This document shows, one piece after another, positions 27,155 to 35,481 of a stretch of DNA of 64,000 nt. The notes under the pieces are model-generated. The model did not search any database, was not told where the DNA came from, and was given only the letters and a program-made list of their open reading frames with translations. Source of the DNA: Cellulomonas phragmiteti. Its GTDB lineage: Bacteria; Actinomycetota; Actinomycetes; Actinomycetales; Cellulomonadaceae. The first letter of the stretch is position 1. The number at the start of each line of letters is the position of its first letter. The position numbers were made by a program, and so were the translations under genes. Where the stretch lies: NCBI RefSeq assembly GCF_016862775.1, contig NZ_BONP01000005.1, positions 124,001-188,000 of the forward strand, read 5' to 3'.

Positions 27155-27961
27155 TCAGTCCGACGTGGCCCGCAGGAACGTGCGCAGCACCGAGGCGAAC
27201 GCCTCCGGCTGCTCGGAGTGCACCCAGTGCCCGGCGCCCTTGAGCGTGACGAGCGTCGTGCGCGGGAACAGCCGACGCATCTGCGGGTCGTGCTCGGGTC
27301 GCACGTAGTCGGACCGGGAGCCCGCGACCCACAGCACCGGGTGGTCGAACGTCGCGCCCTCCACGTCGGGGAACCCGCCGATGACCGGGAGGTCGCGGCG
27401 CAGCAGGTCGAGGTTGGCCTGCCACCGGAAGCCGCCGCCGTCGGCGCGCAGGTTCTGCAGGAGGAACCCGCGGACCCGCGCGTCGGGGATCCTGTCGGCG
27501 AGCTGCTGGTCGGCGTCCCCCCGGCGCATCACGGCCGTGAGGTCGAGGCCCGCGAGGCTGTCGAGGAGGTGGGCGAACTCGCCCACGTTGCCGCCCGCCG
27601 CCGGCGCGATGTCCGCGACGACCAGGCGGTCGACGAGGTCCGGGTGACGCAGCGCGAGGAGCATGGCGACCTTGCCGCCCATCGAGTGCCCGACCACGTG
27701 GGTGGGCCGGTCGGCGGCGAACCCGGCCCGCAGGTGCGCCGCGACGGCGTCGGCGGTCGCCGCGTAGTCGAAAGCGTCCGTCCAGGCCGACCGCCCGTGG
27801 TCGGGCAGGTCGACCAGCAGGGACCGGTGCTCGGGAGCCAGCGCCTTGGCGATCTGCGTGAAGTTGCGTCCCTGCCCGAACAGGCCGTGCAGGAAGACGA
27901 CCGGGTCACCGGTGTCCCCCACGGTCGTGCTGCTGACGGTGCCCGGCGCGCTGCTGCTCAC
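27155..27961 (-). CDS. Alpha/beta hydrolase (YbfF-like esterase)
   Basis: A 268-residue alpha/beta hydrolase: [20 protein letters not shown] oxyanion region, [19 protein letters not shown] nucleophile elbow, VAGSRSDYV acid region and [14 protein letters not shown] with the catalytic His. The [10 protein letters not shown] stretch resembles YbfF-type esterases (HGLFGSxxNW), which act on short acyl esters; the true substrate is unknown. Of the two nearby GTG codons I take 27961, because the -10-like TAGGCT ends eight bases upstream of it, while the GTG at 27967 is only two bases from the hexamer. It diverges from the clpP pair. Confidence 0.88.
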   Translation of the reverse strand: MSSSAPGTVSSTTVGDTGDPVVFLHGLFGQGRNFTQIAKALAPEHRSLLVDLPDHGRSAWTDAFDYAATADAVAAHLRAGFAADRPTHVVGHSMGGKVAMLLALRHPDLVDRLVVADIAPAAGGNVGEFAHLLDSLAGLDLTAVMRRGDADQQLADRIPDARVRGFLLQNLRADGGGFRWQANLDLLRRDLPVIGGFPDVEGATFDHPVLWVAGSRSDYVRPEHDPQMRRLFPRTTLVTLKGAGHWVHSEQPEAFASVLRTFLRATSD

Positions 27962-28008
27962 GGTCACCGAGCCTAGGCGGTGGGGCGCGGCGCCCGCCCA
28001 CGTCGCGT

Positions 28009-28020
28009 CGTCACGTGACG
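28009..28020. promoter_or_regulatory. 12-bp perfect palindrome upstream of the clpP pair
   Basis: CGTCACGTGACG is a perfect palindrome in the 131-bp gap between the hydrolase and the first clpP gene. Further on, CGGCAG occurs twice at 28030-28035 and 28045-28050, 15 bp apart. Either could be the binding site of the PopR/ClgR-like regulator encoded after the pair; no promoter hexamer is obvious. Confidence 0.4.
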
Positions 28021-28092
28021 TGCGGCCGACGGCAGATCCGCCCTCGGCAGCACCGCCGCCGGGACGGTCCGACGCCGCCGCAGGGTGGTGCC

Positions 28093-28722
28093 ATGAGCAC
28101 ACGCACACCGTCTCCCCCCTTCGACGACGAGCTGCTTTCACGGCTCGCGCACGAGCGCATCGTCGTGCTGAGCACGGCGCTCGACGAGCACACCGGTCAC
28201 CGCCTGGCGGCCCAGCTGGTGCTGCTCTCCGCAGAGGACCCGCGCACCGACATCACGCTGTGGATCAGCTCCCCCGGCGGCTCGGTGCCGGCGATGCTCG
28301 CGATCCACGACGTCATGCGCCTGATCCCCAACGACGTGCGGACCCTGGCCGTGGGCATGGCCGCGAGCGCGGGGCAGTTCCTGCTGTCCGCGGGCACGCC
28401 GGGCAAGCGGTTCGCGCTGCCGCACGCGCGCGTGCTGCTGCACCAGGGGTCCGCGGGCATCGGCGGCACCGCGGTGGACGTGGAGCTGCAGGCCGACGAC
28501 CTGCGCCACACGCGGGACACGGTGCTGGGCCTGGTCGCGCAGCACACGGGGCAGAGCGTGGATCGCGTGCGGGAGGACTCGTTGCGGGACCGCTGGTTCA
28601 CGGCCGGCGAGGCCCTGGACTACGGGTTCGTCGACGCGGTCGTCAGCGACCTGGACGAGGTGCGGCCGGTGCCTGCCCGGCACAGCGTGGTCGGCATCGG
28701 GGTGCCGGCGGTGGACGCGTGA
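28093..28722 (+). CDS. clpP: ClpP-family protease subunit (first of pair, ClpP3-like)
   Basis: A 209-residue subunit of the self-compartmentalising Clp serine protease. The triad is complete: S92 in [10 protein letters not shown]117 in VLLHQ and D166 in [16 protein letters not shown] is the substrate-binding strand. The actinobacterial core pair clpP1-clpP2 normally sits beside tig and clpX; neither is here, so this is likely the accessory pair called clpP3-clpP4 in Streptomyces. The ATG at 28093 has a weak ribosome site. The stop overlaps the start of the second clpP gene (GTGA), so the two subunits should be made together and may form mixed rings. Confidence 0.92.
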   Translation: MSTRTPSPPFDDELLSRLAHERIVVLSTALDEHTGHRLAAQLVLLSAEDPRTDITLWISSPGGSVPAMLAIHDVMRLIPNDVRTLAVGMAASAGQFLLSAGTPGKRFALPHARVLLHQGSAGIGGTAVDVELQADDLRHTRDTVLGLVAQHTGQSVDRVREDSLRDRWFTAGEALDYGFVDAVVSDLDEVRPVPARHSVVGIGVPAVDA

Positions 28723-29312
28723 GCGGGTACCTGGTGCCGCACGTCGTGGAACGACGCGGCAACGTGGAGCGGTCGGTCGACGTGTTCAGCCGCCTGCTGT
28801 CCGAGCGGATCGTGTACCTCGGCACGCAGATCGACGACGGCGTCGCGAACGTCCTGGTCGCGCAGCTGCTGCACCTCGAGGCGGAGAACCCCGAGCGGCC
28901 GATCCAGCTCTACGTGAACTCCCCCGGCGGCTCGACGTCGGCGATGCTCGCGGTCTACGACGCGATGCAGTACGTGCGGCCCGACGTCGAGACGACGTGC
29001 GTGGGCCAGGCGGCGTCCGACGCGGCCGTGCTGCTCGCGGGTGGCGCCGCGGGCCGCCGGTCGATCCTCGCGCACGGTCGCGTCGTGCTGCACCAGCCCA
29101 CGACGCGCGGCCAGGGCACCATCCCGGACCTGATCCTGGCGGCCGACGAGGTCGTGCGCGTGCGCGCGCAGCTCGAGGAGGTGCTCGCTCGGCACACGGG
29201 CAGGGACACCGCGACGCTGCGGCACGACACGGACCGCGACCTGGTCCTGACGGCGCAGCAGGCGGTGGACTACGGCATCGCCGACCACGTCGTGACGGCG
29301 CGGCCCCGGTGA
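28719..29312 (+). CDS. clpP: ClpP-family protease subunit (second of pair, ClpP4-like)
   Basis: A 197-residue ClpP subunit. The triad is S100 in [12 protein letters not shown]125 in VVLHQP and D174 in [19 protein letters not shown] is the conserved strand. Where most ClpPs have a small residue after the catalytic Ser, this one has Asp101. The N-terminal extension ([18 protein letters not shown]) is that of active ClpP proteins. Its GTG start overlaps the stop of the first clpP. It converges on the regulator gene, with 19 bp between the stops. Confidence 0.92.
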   Translation: MSGYLVPHVVERRGNVERSVDVFSRLLSERIVYLGTQIDDGVANVLVAQLLHLEAENPERPIQLYVNSPGGSTSAMLAVYDAMQYVRPDVETTCVGQAASDAAVLLAGGAAGRRSILAHGRVVLHQPTTRGQGTIPDLILAADEVVRVRAQLEEVLARHTGRDTATLRHDTDRDLVLTAQQAVDYGIADHVVTARPR

Positions 29313-29331
29313 GGCGTCCGGCGCCCGGTCC

Positions 29332-29709
29332 TCACGCCGCGAGGAGCGTGACCGTCGGTCCGGAGCTCGAAGGGCGCCCGGCCGTGGAGCGCGGGGCGAG
29401 GGCCGCGACGGTCCGGACGGGACGTGCGAGCGGCGCCGCGGGGGCGTCCAGGGCGTCGGCGATCCCTCGGGCGAGGTCCACGAGCGTCAGCCCGAGCGCG
29501 TCGGTGATCGCCGCGAGCACCTCGGACGAGGGTTCCTTGCGTCCGCGCTCGACCTCCGAGAGGTACTGCGGGGACAGGCGGGCGCGGGCGGCGACGTCCA
29601 CGAGGCGCAGACCGCCCTCCTCGCGGGCGGTGCGCAGCAGCGCCCCGATGGTGCGCCGCCACGCGGACGGCCGACGGGTCCGGACCAGCGGGACGACCTG
29701 GTGCTCCAT
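29332..29709 (-). CDS. PopR/ClgR-like XRE-family regulator with C-terminal LAA
   Basis: A 125-residue helix-turn-helix protein. Residues 18-80 form an XRE domain, and LVDVAARARLSPQYLSEVER closely resembles ClgR and PopR, the activators of clp genes in actinobacteria. In Streptomyces, popR lies beside clpP3-clpP4, activates them, and is degraded by ClpP-dependent proteolysis that requires two C-terminal alanines. This protein ends TLLAA, so the same feedback is plausible. The ATG at 29709 is used; the frame is open further upstream. The region after residue 85 is Ala/Pro-rich and probably disordered. Confidence 0.85.
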   Translation of the reverse strand: MEHQVVPLVRTRRPSAWRRTIGALLRTAREEGGLRLVDVAARARLSPQYLSEVERGRKEPSSEVLAAITDALGLTLVDLARGIADALDAPAAPLARPVRTVAALAPRSTAGRPSSSGPTVTLLAA

Positions 29710-29796
29710 GGGCCGACGGTAACGACGGGAGCGCCGCACCGGGGGCCGATCCGCTGACGGCAGAACGGAGCCCACGCTGGGTGGCGCCGCGGGTGC

Positions 29797-31053
29797 TCAC
29801 AGGTCGTGCTCCGCCAGCTCGCGGAACTCGTCGGGCACGGTCCGCACGCGCGGCATCGCGGTCGGCAGGTACCCGACCGCGCCGCTGCCGAAGCGGGCCC
29901 GCACGGCGTCGACGGAGCGGTCGACGGCCCAGCGGGCCGCACCGGGCGCCGAGCCGGGCCGGCGCGGGTCGGCCGTGAGCAGCGGCAGCTCGAGCTGCAG
30001 CGCCGACTGCTGGACGAGGCCCGAGACGGACACCGCGAGCAGGGTGATCTCGGGCTCCGCGACGGGTTGCTCACGGACGGCCTGCCAGACGAGCTGCTCG
30101 GCCACCTCGGTGAGGGTGAGCGTGGTCGCCACGGGTCCGGGCAGCGTCAGGGAGCGCGTGACCGAGCGCATCCCGGGGAACCGCACGCGCACCGTGACGG
30201 TCCGCGCCGCACGGTCCTTGGCACGCAGCCGGCCGGCGACGCGGTCCGCGAGCTGGCTGAGCACCTCGCGCACGAGCTCACGGGTGACCGGCTGCCGCCC
30301 GAGGGCGGACTGCGCCCCGACGGAGCGCGCCCGGCCCGCACCGGAGACCCGCCGGGGGTCGTCGTTGTGCGCCAGGGCCGACATGCGCGCCCCGACCGCG
30401 CGACCGAGCACCTGCTCCACGGCGTCCGTCGGCGTGCGTGCCAGCTCACCGATCGTCGTGATCCCGCGCTCCGCCAGCCGCGCCTCGGCGACCGGACCGA
30501 CGCCCCACATCAGACCGACGGGCAGCGGGTCCAGGAACGCGCGCTCGCGCTCGGGCTCCACGACCACCACCCCGTCGGGCTTGGCGACCTGCGACGCGAT
30601 CTTGGCGAGGTGCTTGGTGCGCGCGACGCCGACGGAGAGCGGCAGGCCGATCTCCTCCCGCACGCGCCGACGCAGCAGCGCCGCGATCTGCGCCGGCGAC
30701 CCGAACAGGTGGGTCGATCCCGCGACGTCGAGGAACGCCTCGTCGATCGAGATGCGCTCGACCGCCGGGGTGACGTCCCCCAGGACGTCCATCACCCGAT
30801 CGGCCAACGGCTGGTACTCGCGGAACCGCCCCGGGACGAAGTGCAGGGACGGGCAGAGCCTGGCGGCTCGCCAGCCCGGCATCCCCCCGGCCACCCCGTA
30901 GGCCTTCGCCTCGTACGACGCTGCCAGCACCACGCCGCCACGCGCGCTGCCGCCGACCGCGATCGGACGCCCCCGCAGGCGCGGGTCGAGCAGCTGCTCG
31001 ACCGACGCGTAGAACGCGTCCAGGTCGGCGTGCAGGATCGTCGCGCCGGGCAT
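29797..31053 (-). CDS. dinB: DNA polymerase IV (DinB)
   Basis: A 418-residue Y-family translesion polymerase. ADLDAFYASVEQ holds the catalytic D10 and SIDEAFLDV holds D104-E105; the steric and helix-hairpin-helix regions (SVGVARTKHLAKIASQVAKP, LMWGVGPVAEARL) follow, then the little-finger domain. QLELPLL near residue 355 is a beta-clamp-binding motif. The ATG at 31053 is seven bases after the -10 hexamer TAGCCT, so the transcript is probably leaderless. A perfect SOS box occupies the spacer just upstream, so expression should be LexA-repressed and damage-induced. The DinB C-terminus is slightly extended. Confidence 0.95.
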   Translation of the reverse strand: MPGATILHADLDAFYASVEQLLDPRLRGRPIAVGGSARGGVVLAASYEAKAYGVAGGMPGWRAARLCPSLHFVPGRFREYQPLADRVMDVLGDVTPAVERISIDEAFLDVAGSTHLFGSPAQIAALLRRRVREEIGLPLSVGVARTKHLAKIASQVAKPDGVVVVEPERERAFLDPLPVGLMWGVGPVAEARLAERGITTIGELARTPTDAVEQVLGRAVGARMSALAHNDDPRRVSGAGRARSVGAQSALGRQPVTRELVREVLSQLADRVAGRLRAKDRAARTVTVRVRFPGMRSVTRSLTLPGPVATTLTLTEVAEQLVWQAVREQPVAEPEITLLAVSVSGLVQQSALQLELPLLTADPRRPGSAPGAARWAVDRSVDAVRARFGSGAVGYLPTAMPRVRTVPDEFRELAEHDL

Positions 31054-31060
31054 GCAGCCC

Positions 31061-31083
31061 AGGCTAGTCGAACAGGTGTTCGA
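31061..31083 (-). promoter_or_regulatory. dinB promoter with perfect LexA (SOS) box
   Basis: The box TCGAACAGGTGTTCGA at 31068-31083 fits the actinobacterial consensus TCGAAC-N4-GTTCGA exactly. The -10 hexamer TAGCCT is at 31061-31066 on the minus strand, one base away, so the box fills what would be the -35/-10 spacer. LexA binding there would block RNA polymerase directly. Confidence 0.92.
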
Positions 31084-31209
31084 TCGTCGAGACCCGGCGC
31101 GGCGCCGGCGAGGCGACGACCGCGGGTACCGCGCTCGACGGTCGGTGCGGGCAACGGCACGGCGGGCCGCCCTCGAGACCCGCCGCGCCGCACCCGGGCT
31201 CCGTGGCCG

Positions 31210-32484
31210 TCAGGCGGCCTCGCACGAGACGGTCGCGCCCGACCCGTTGCCGGTCCCCTGGAAGCCGAAGCTCGTGCTCTGACCCGCAGCGAGCCGCCCG
31301 TTCCAGGGCGCGTTGGCGACCGTGACCGACCCGCCCGTCCCGCTCACCGTCCCGTTCCAGACGTGCGCGACACCCGCGCCCGCCGGCAGCGTCACCCGGA
31401 CCGCCCACCCGCCGGTGGCGGCACCGGCGCGGACCGTGACGTCGGCGACGAAGCCCTCGCCCCACTGGCTGGTGACCTGGTAGGACGCGGTGCACGCCGA
31501 CGTACCCGGCGTGGGCGTCGGTGTCAGGCTGGGCGTGGGCGTCGGCGTCGGGCTGGGCGTGGGCGTCGGCGTCGGGCTGGGCGTCGGCGTCGGAGTCGGA
31601 GTCGGGGTCGGGGTCGGGGTCGGGGTGGGCGTCGGGGTCGGCTCCGCGAGCGTCAGGTTCTTCTGCTGCACCGTCCAGGCCGTCCCGCACAGGCCGCAGC
31701 TCGGGCCCACGAACGCGCGCCCGGCCTGCGTGTCCCCCTTGAGCTGCCACCGGAACCACAGCTGTGCCGCGCGGCCGAACTCGCCGCCGTTGGGCTCGTG
31801 GTAGGTGCCGCCGTGGCCGACGTTGAGGTTGCCCATGAACGCCGGCAGCCCCGCGGGCAGCTTGCCCCAGTCGTCCATGGCGTTCGGGTACGCGATGTCG
31901 CTCGGTCCGCCGATGAAGTAGCCGATCGGGTGGTCGAGGCGGCGCAGCATGTAGTCGTCGGCGTCGTTCAGCAGCCCGCTGCTGAAGATGCCCGTCGTCG
32001 CGACGCGCGGGTCCCCGGACACGGCGTACGCCTCCAGGCCCCCGCACGAGAACCCGGCGGCACCCATCCGGGTGGTGTCGAGCCGGTTGAACAGGGCGCT
32101 CTGCGACCGCGAGTTCTCGGCGACCGCCCAGTCCATCGCCTGCGTGAGCCACGCGGAGGTCGAGCTGCCGCTGCCGCCCGGGCGCCCGTTGGAGATCACG
32201 AGGAAGCCGTGCGAGGCGATCTCCTTGAGAAAGTTCTGTGCCGATGTGCCGTCGGCGGAGCAGGCCCCGTTGCTCCAGACGACGACGGGCATCCGCCCGG
32301 CCGGCAGGTTCACGGGCCGGTACACCGTGTGGTTGGGCAGGGCGCCGGTCGTGGAGTAGTCGGCGGGGTTCGGCCCGGTGCCGCCGGGCGCCGCGGCTGC
32401 CGGCGTCAGGACGGCCGCCGCGACCAGCGCACCGGCGGACAGCACCGCGGCGAGCGCGGCGCGCCCGATCGTTCGTCGTCCCAC
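31210..32484 (-). CDS. Secreted alpha/beta hydrolase (esterase-like) with C-terminal family-2 carbohydrate-binding module
   Basis: A 424-residue exported protein in three parts. A signal peptide (residues 1-31, cleavage near AAA|APGG) precedes an alpha/beta hydrolase domain of about 240 residues with nucleophile S146 in GFSCGG and possible acid D196 and bases H224 or H229. Residues 281-325 are a Pro-Thr repeat linker. Residues 328-424 form a CBM2 cellulose-binding module with the usual near-terminal Cys pair (C329 and C421 region) and surface Trp residues. This architecture suits an esterase held on plant cell-wall polymers; the exact ester is unknown. The GTG at 32484 has GGAGGT just upstream, better than longer in-frame starts. 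The dinB start lies 156 bp beyond the stop. Confidence 0.87.
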   Translation of the reverse strand: MGRRTIGRAALAAVLSAGALVAAAVLTPAAAAPGGTGPNPADYSTTGALPNHTVYRPVNLPAGRMPVVVWSNGACSADGTSAQNFLKEIASHGFLVISNGRPGGSGSSTSAWLTQAMDWAVAENSRSQSALFNRLDTTRMGAAGFSCGGLEAYAVSGDPRVATTGIFSSGLLNDADDYMLRRLDHPIGYFIGGPSDIAYPNAMDDWGKLPAGLPAFMGNLNVGHGGTYHEPNGGEFGRAAQLWFRWQLKGDTQAGRAFVGPSCGLCGTAWTVQQKNLTLAEPTPTPTPTPTPTPTPTPTPTPSPTPTPTPSPTPTPTPSLTPTPTPGTSACTASYQVTSQWGEGFVADVTVRAGAATGGWAVRVTLPAGAGVAHVWNGTVSGTGGSVTVANAPWNGRLAAGQSTSFGFQGTGNGSGATVSCEAA

Positions 32485-32594
32485 AGGGGTACCTCCGAGA
32501 GTGGGGCCCGCCGCAGCGGGCAGGTTCGCATGTGCACTCACCGTCGCTGCAGTCACGACAAATGTCGAGCGATCGGGCACGGCTCGGCGACGAC

Positions 32595-32604
32595 GAAACG
32601 TTTC
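32595..32604. promoter_or_regulatory. Candidate LacI-family operator upstream of the CBM2 hydrolase
   Basis: GAAACGTTTC is a perfect 10-bp palindrome with the central CG typical of LacI-family operators, about 110 bp upstream of the hydrolase start. It is followed at once by CCGCCCGCGGGCGG (32604-32617), a perfect 14-bp palindrome. Cellulose-responsive genes in this group are often under LacI-type control, so sugar regulation is plausible but unproven. No lacI-type gene is nearby. Confidence 0.4.
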
Positions 32605-32620
32605 CGCCCGCGGGCGGACG

Positions 32621-33568
32621 TCAGCGACGCCCGCCCAGCGGCCCCCGGTGGGGGTCGTCCGCGGCCACGTAGTGCGTCACCCACGTCGCCGCCTCGGGCC
32701 ACGACGGCGTCATCAGCTGCACCAGCCGGTCCTGGGCGAGCGGCCCCAGAGCGGTGTGCACCTCGAGGAACGTCGCGCGCGCGGCCTGCCGCGGCCAGGT
32801 CGACGGCAGCAGGTGCGCCGGCAGGTCCGGGTCGGTCAGCGCGAAGCGACGCCACCCGTCCATGAGCGTCGCGCGCGCGACCAGGGCCCGTGCGGGACCC
32901 ACCGTCCCCGCGCGCACCTGCGCCCGGAGCCCGGCGTGCTCCTGCGTGAACGCCCGGTAGGCCGCCGCGACCCCCGCGAGGTCGTACGCGGCGGCCGGAC
33001 CGCCCGGGCCGCTCTCGTCCTCGAACCGCGTCTCCATGACGGACCACCGCGCACCCGGGACGTCGTCGAGCAGGTCGCGCATCGCGTCACGCACCGGCGA
33101 CGGGTCGGTGCCCGGACTGATCCACACGCTGTCGTACAGGCGGGCGAACCCGAGCGCACCCAGGGCCTTGCGGACCGCGTGACGCTGCGACTGGCGCGGC
33201 TCGGGCAGCGAGAACGCGACCATGAGCCAGCGCCCGGTCGCCTGCCGCGGCTCGGCCCCGAACGCCAGGAAGTGGTGCATCGTCGACCGGTGCCGAGCGA
33301 TCGTCGGGGGCGTCACGTGGTAGCGCGGGGTCCGGCCCTGCTCGGCCACCGCGACCAGTCCGCGCCTGATCAGGCGCGACAACGCGGCACGGGCGCTCGC
33401 CGGGCTGATCCCGAACTCGCCCAGCACCGCGACCACGGCGGCCGAGGGGAACGCGGCGTCGGACGAGTCGAGGTACTCCCCGAGCACCGTGGTCAGCAGG
33501 TGCTGCGGGTTCGGACCCGCCTGCATCCGCGGCGCGTCGGGTGCTGCCACCTCCGCGCGCGCCTCCAC
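32621..33568 (-). CDS. PaaX-family transcriptional regulator
   Basis: A 315-residue regulator. Residues 25-90 form the PaaX N-terminal winged helix ([38 protein letters not shown], then RTPRYHVTP), followed by the PaaX central domain with [20 protein letters not shown] and the C-terminal PaaX domain. PaaX proteins repress phenylacetyl-CoA degradation genes in other bacteria, but no paa genes lie here, so the ligand and targets are open. The GTG at 33568 is six bases after TAGGTT (leaderless). Neighbours give no functional hint. Confidence 0.88.
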   Translation of the reverse strand: MEARAEVAAPDAPRMQAGPNPQHLLTTVLGEYLDSSDAAFPSAAVVAVLGEFGISPASARAALSRLIRRGLVAVAEQGRTPRYHVTPPTIARHRSTMHHFLAFGAEPRQATGRWLMVAFSLPEPRQSQRHAVRKALGALGFARLYDSVWISPGTDPSPVRDAMRDLLDDVPGARWSVMETRFEDESGPGGPAAAYDLAGVAAAYRAFTQEHAGLRAQVRAGTVGPARALVARATLMDGWRRFALTDPDLPAHLLPSTWPRQAARATFLEVHTALGPLAQDRLVQLMTPSWPEAATWVTHYVAADDPHRGPLGGRR

Positions 33569-33625
33569 GTCGCCAACCTACTGCCGCCGCCCGCGGCACG
33601 GAGCCCCGGGCGGCGCGCACCGCAG

Positions 33626-34846
33626 CTATCGGTCGACGACCTGCGCCTCGTCGTCGGCGGGCTCCGCCTCGTCGTCCGCCACCTCGTCCTCGTCCTCCTC
33701 CATCGGCGGGTCCAGCGTGCGCAGCCGCGCGAAGACGGCCCAGGCGACGGCCACCAACGGCACCGAGATGACGGCACCGAGGATGCCGGCGGTCAGGGTG
33801 CCGGCGGTGACCGCGAGCGCGACGACCACCGGGTGCAGCGACACCTGCTTGCCCATGATCAGCGGCTGCAGGATGTGCCCCTCCAGCTGGCCGATCAGGG
33901 CGATGCCCACGCCGACGGCGACCGCGGACCACAGCCCGTTGGCGGCGAGCGCGACGATCATCGCCACGACCATGGCGGCCGGCGCCCCGATCAGGGGGAT
34001 GAACGCGCCGATGAGCACGAGCACCGCCAGCGGCGCCGCGAGCGGGACCTGCAGGACCGACAGCAGGAGGAACGCGAGCACGCCGTCGACGATGGCGATG
34101 ATGACGGTGCCCCGCGTGTACCCGGAGAACGTGTACCAGCCGGCGGTCCCGGCGACCATCCACGTGGAGCGGGTGCGGGCGGGCAGCTGGTTGAGGAACC
34201 AGGTCCACAGCTGCGCGCCGCGGGCGAGGAAGAAGACGGTGCAGAACACGGCCAGCGCCACGGCGGTGAAGCCGATCGCCACGGAGCCGGCGCTCGCTGC
34301 GGCCTGGCCGGCGAGGTCGCCCGCGTGCTCCTGGACCCAGGCCAGCCCGTTGTCGATCCACTCGGCGATCTGCTCGCTGGTGATGGTGAACGGCAGCGAC
34401 CCCGACTCCAGGAAGTCGGTGATCTGGCGGATACCGTCGGCGAACTGCCGGCTCAGGTCGTTCCACTGCGTGGCGATCGAGTACCCGACGTACGTGAGCA
34501 TGCCGAGGAAGAACAGGATGCCCCCGAGCAGCGACAGCGCGGTGGCCAGCCCGCGGGGCATGACCTTGGCCATCAGCTCGACGAGCGGGCGCAGCACCGC
34601 CGTGAAGACCAGCGCCAGGAAGACGGCGACGAACACCAGCATCACCCGGGACGTCGCGTAGAAGACCACGACGACCGCCGCGAGCACCACGAGCAGCCGC
34701 CACGACACCCCGGCGGACCGTCGCAGCCACCGTGGCGCCACGTCGTCCCGGCCGGCCACGGCCGGGTTGCGCCGGCCCCCGGCGACACGTCGTGCGGCAG
34801 TGCCGGCGGACCCCGGGGTCGACCGGGTCTCGGACACGTCGACCAT
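33626..34846 (-). CDS. AI-2E family transporter
   Basis: A 406-residue polytopic membrane protein of the AI-2E (PerM/TqsA-like) superfamily. The pattern is a cytoplasmic N-terminus, two spans (LLVVLAAVVVVFYA and VMLVFVAVFLALVFTAVLRP), a long soluble loop around residues 130-190, then more spans including GYTRGTVIIAIVDGVLAF and LIGQLEGHILQPLIMGKQVSLHP, which is the family signature. The C-terminal 35 residues are strongly acidic. Members export or exchange small molecules or ions; this substrate is unknown. The ATG has GGAGGT upstream. Confidence 0.9.
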   Translation of the reverse strand: MVDVSETRSTPGSAGTAARRVAGGRRNPAVAGRDDVAPRWLRRSAGVSWRLLVVLAAVVVVFYATSRVMLVFVAVFLALVFTAVLRPLVELMAKVMPRGLATALSLLGGILFFLGMLTYVGYSIATQWNDLSRQFADGIRQITDFLESGSLPFTITSEQIAEWIDNGLAWVQEHAGDLAGQAAASAGSVAIGFTAVALAVFCTVFFLARGAQLWTWFLNQLPARTRSTWMVAGTAGWYTFSGYTRGTVIIAIVDGVLAFLLLSVLQVPLAAPLAVLVLIGAFIPLIGAPAAMVVAMIVALAANGLWSAVAVGVGIALIGQLEGHILQPLIMGKQVSLHPVVVALAVTAGTLTAGILGAVISVPLVAVAWAVFARLRTLDPPMEEDEDEVADDEAEPADDEAQVVDR

Positions 34847-35021
34847 GCGCTGACCTCCACCCGCGGGGAACCGTCACGTGCAGTCTGCCCCCCGGGTGCG
34901 GCGGGTGCGCGTCGACCCACCGCAGACGTGCGCAGCACCTCCCGATGCGGGGTCCGCACCTGCACCGTGGTATGTTCTCTGCCGCGCCGAGGGGCCGGAA
35001 ACGGCTCCGCGACGTCCACCT

Positions 35022-35104
35022 GTCCGGGTGGCGGAATGGCAGACGCGCTAGCTTGAGGTGCTAGTGCCCGAAAGGGCGTGGGGGTTCAAGTCCCCCTCCG
35101 GACA
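35022..35104 (+). tRNA. tRNA-Leu (anticodon GAG)
   Basis: The 83-nt sequence folds as a class II tRNA. The acceptor GTCCGGG pairs with TCCGGAC (one G-U), the anticodon stem CTAGC/GCTAG encloses TTGAGGT so the anticodon is GAG, and a long variable arm (GTGCCCGAAAGGGCGT) is followed by a T-arm with GGTTCAAGTCC. The discriminator base is A and no CCA is encoded. It reads CUC and CUU codons. A TATGTT -10-like hexamer lies at 34971-34976. Confidence 0.97.
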
Positions 35105-35125
35105 CTCGTTGAGACAGCGACTGCG

Positions 35126-35160
35126 AGGCCCCTGATCTGCGGAGACGCGATCGGGGGCCT
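35126..35160 (+). terminator. Hairpin terminator after tRNA-Leu
   Basis: AGGCCCCTGATC pairs with GATCGGGGGCCT across a loop of 11 bases, with one G-T pair, and is followed by TTCGT. It lies about 20 bp downstream of the tRNA and is the natural end of that transcript, though the T-run is poor. Confidence 0.65.
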
Positions 35161-35481
35161 TCGTGGTTCCTCGCCCGGCACGCTCGGGGCGAGCCCGGAC
35201 GGGACGTCCGCCACGGCAACCTCGACCCGAGGCGTCGCCGAGCGCGGCGCCCGCGACCGGCACGCACCGGCCGACCGGTGCACCGACGCCGGTCGGCGAG
35301 CCGGCGCACCGCCCGACGGGCCCGTTCGACGTGCCATTCCTTCCTGGTCGCCCGTCCATTTTCTCGCGCATCTGCCCGCGTATACCAGAACATTCTTCAG
35401 AAATCGCCGGTGTACTTCCCCGCGCCGCTCTGCTGTGATCCCCGTACCGGGCACTTCCGACAACGACGTCAGGAGCACACC
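35161..35481 (+). promoter_or_regulatory. Intergenic region with AT-richer patch before the repeat-domain gene
   Basis: No gene is seen in these 321 bp. From about 35336 to 35415 the base composition is visibly richer in A and T than the surroundings. It contains TATACC (35381-35386) followed by alternating AGAA-CA-TTCT-TC-AGAA (35387-35402), which could be a promoter with an overlapping operator. An AGGAG ribosome site ends six bases before the ATG at 35482. Confidence 0.4.

Noticed and set aside
31490..31804. Plus-strand frame rich in alternating Gly-Val
   Set aside because: It is the reverse reading of the Pro-Thr linker of the CBM2 protein, which is well supported on the minus strand.
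32378..35056. Plus-strand open frame of 892 codons
   Set aside because: It runs opposite paaX and the AI-2E transporter and into the tRNA. No family features; composition is typical of antisense frames.
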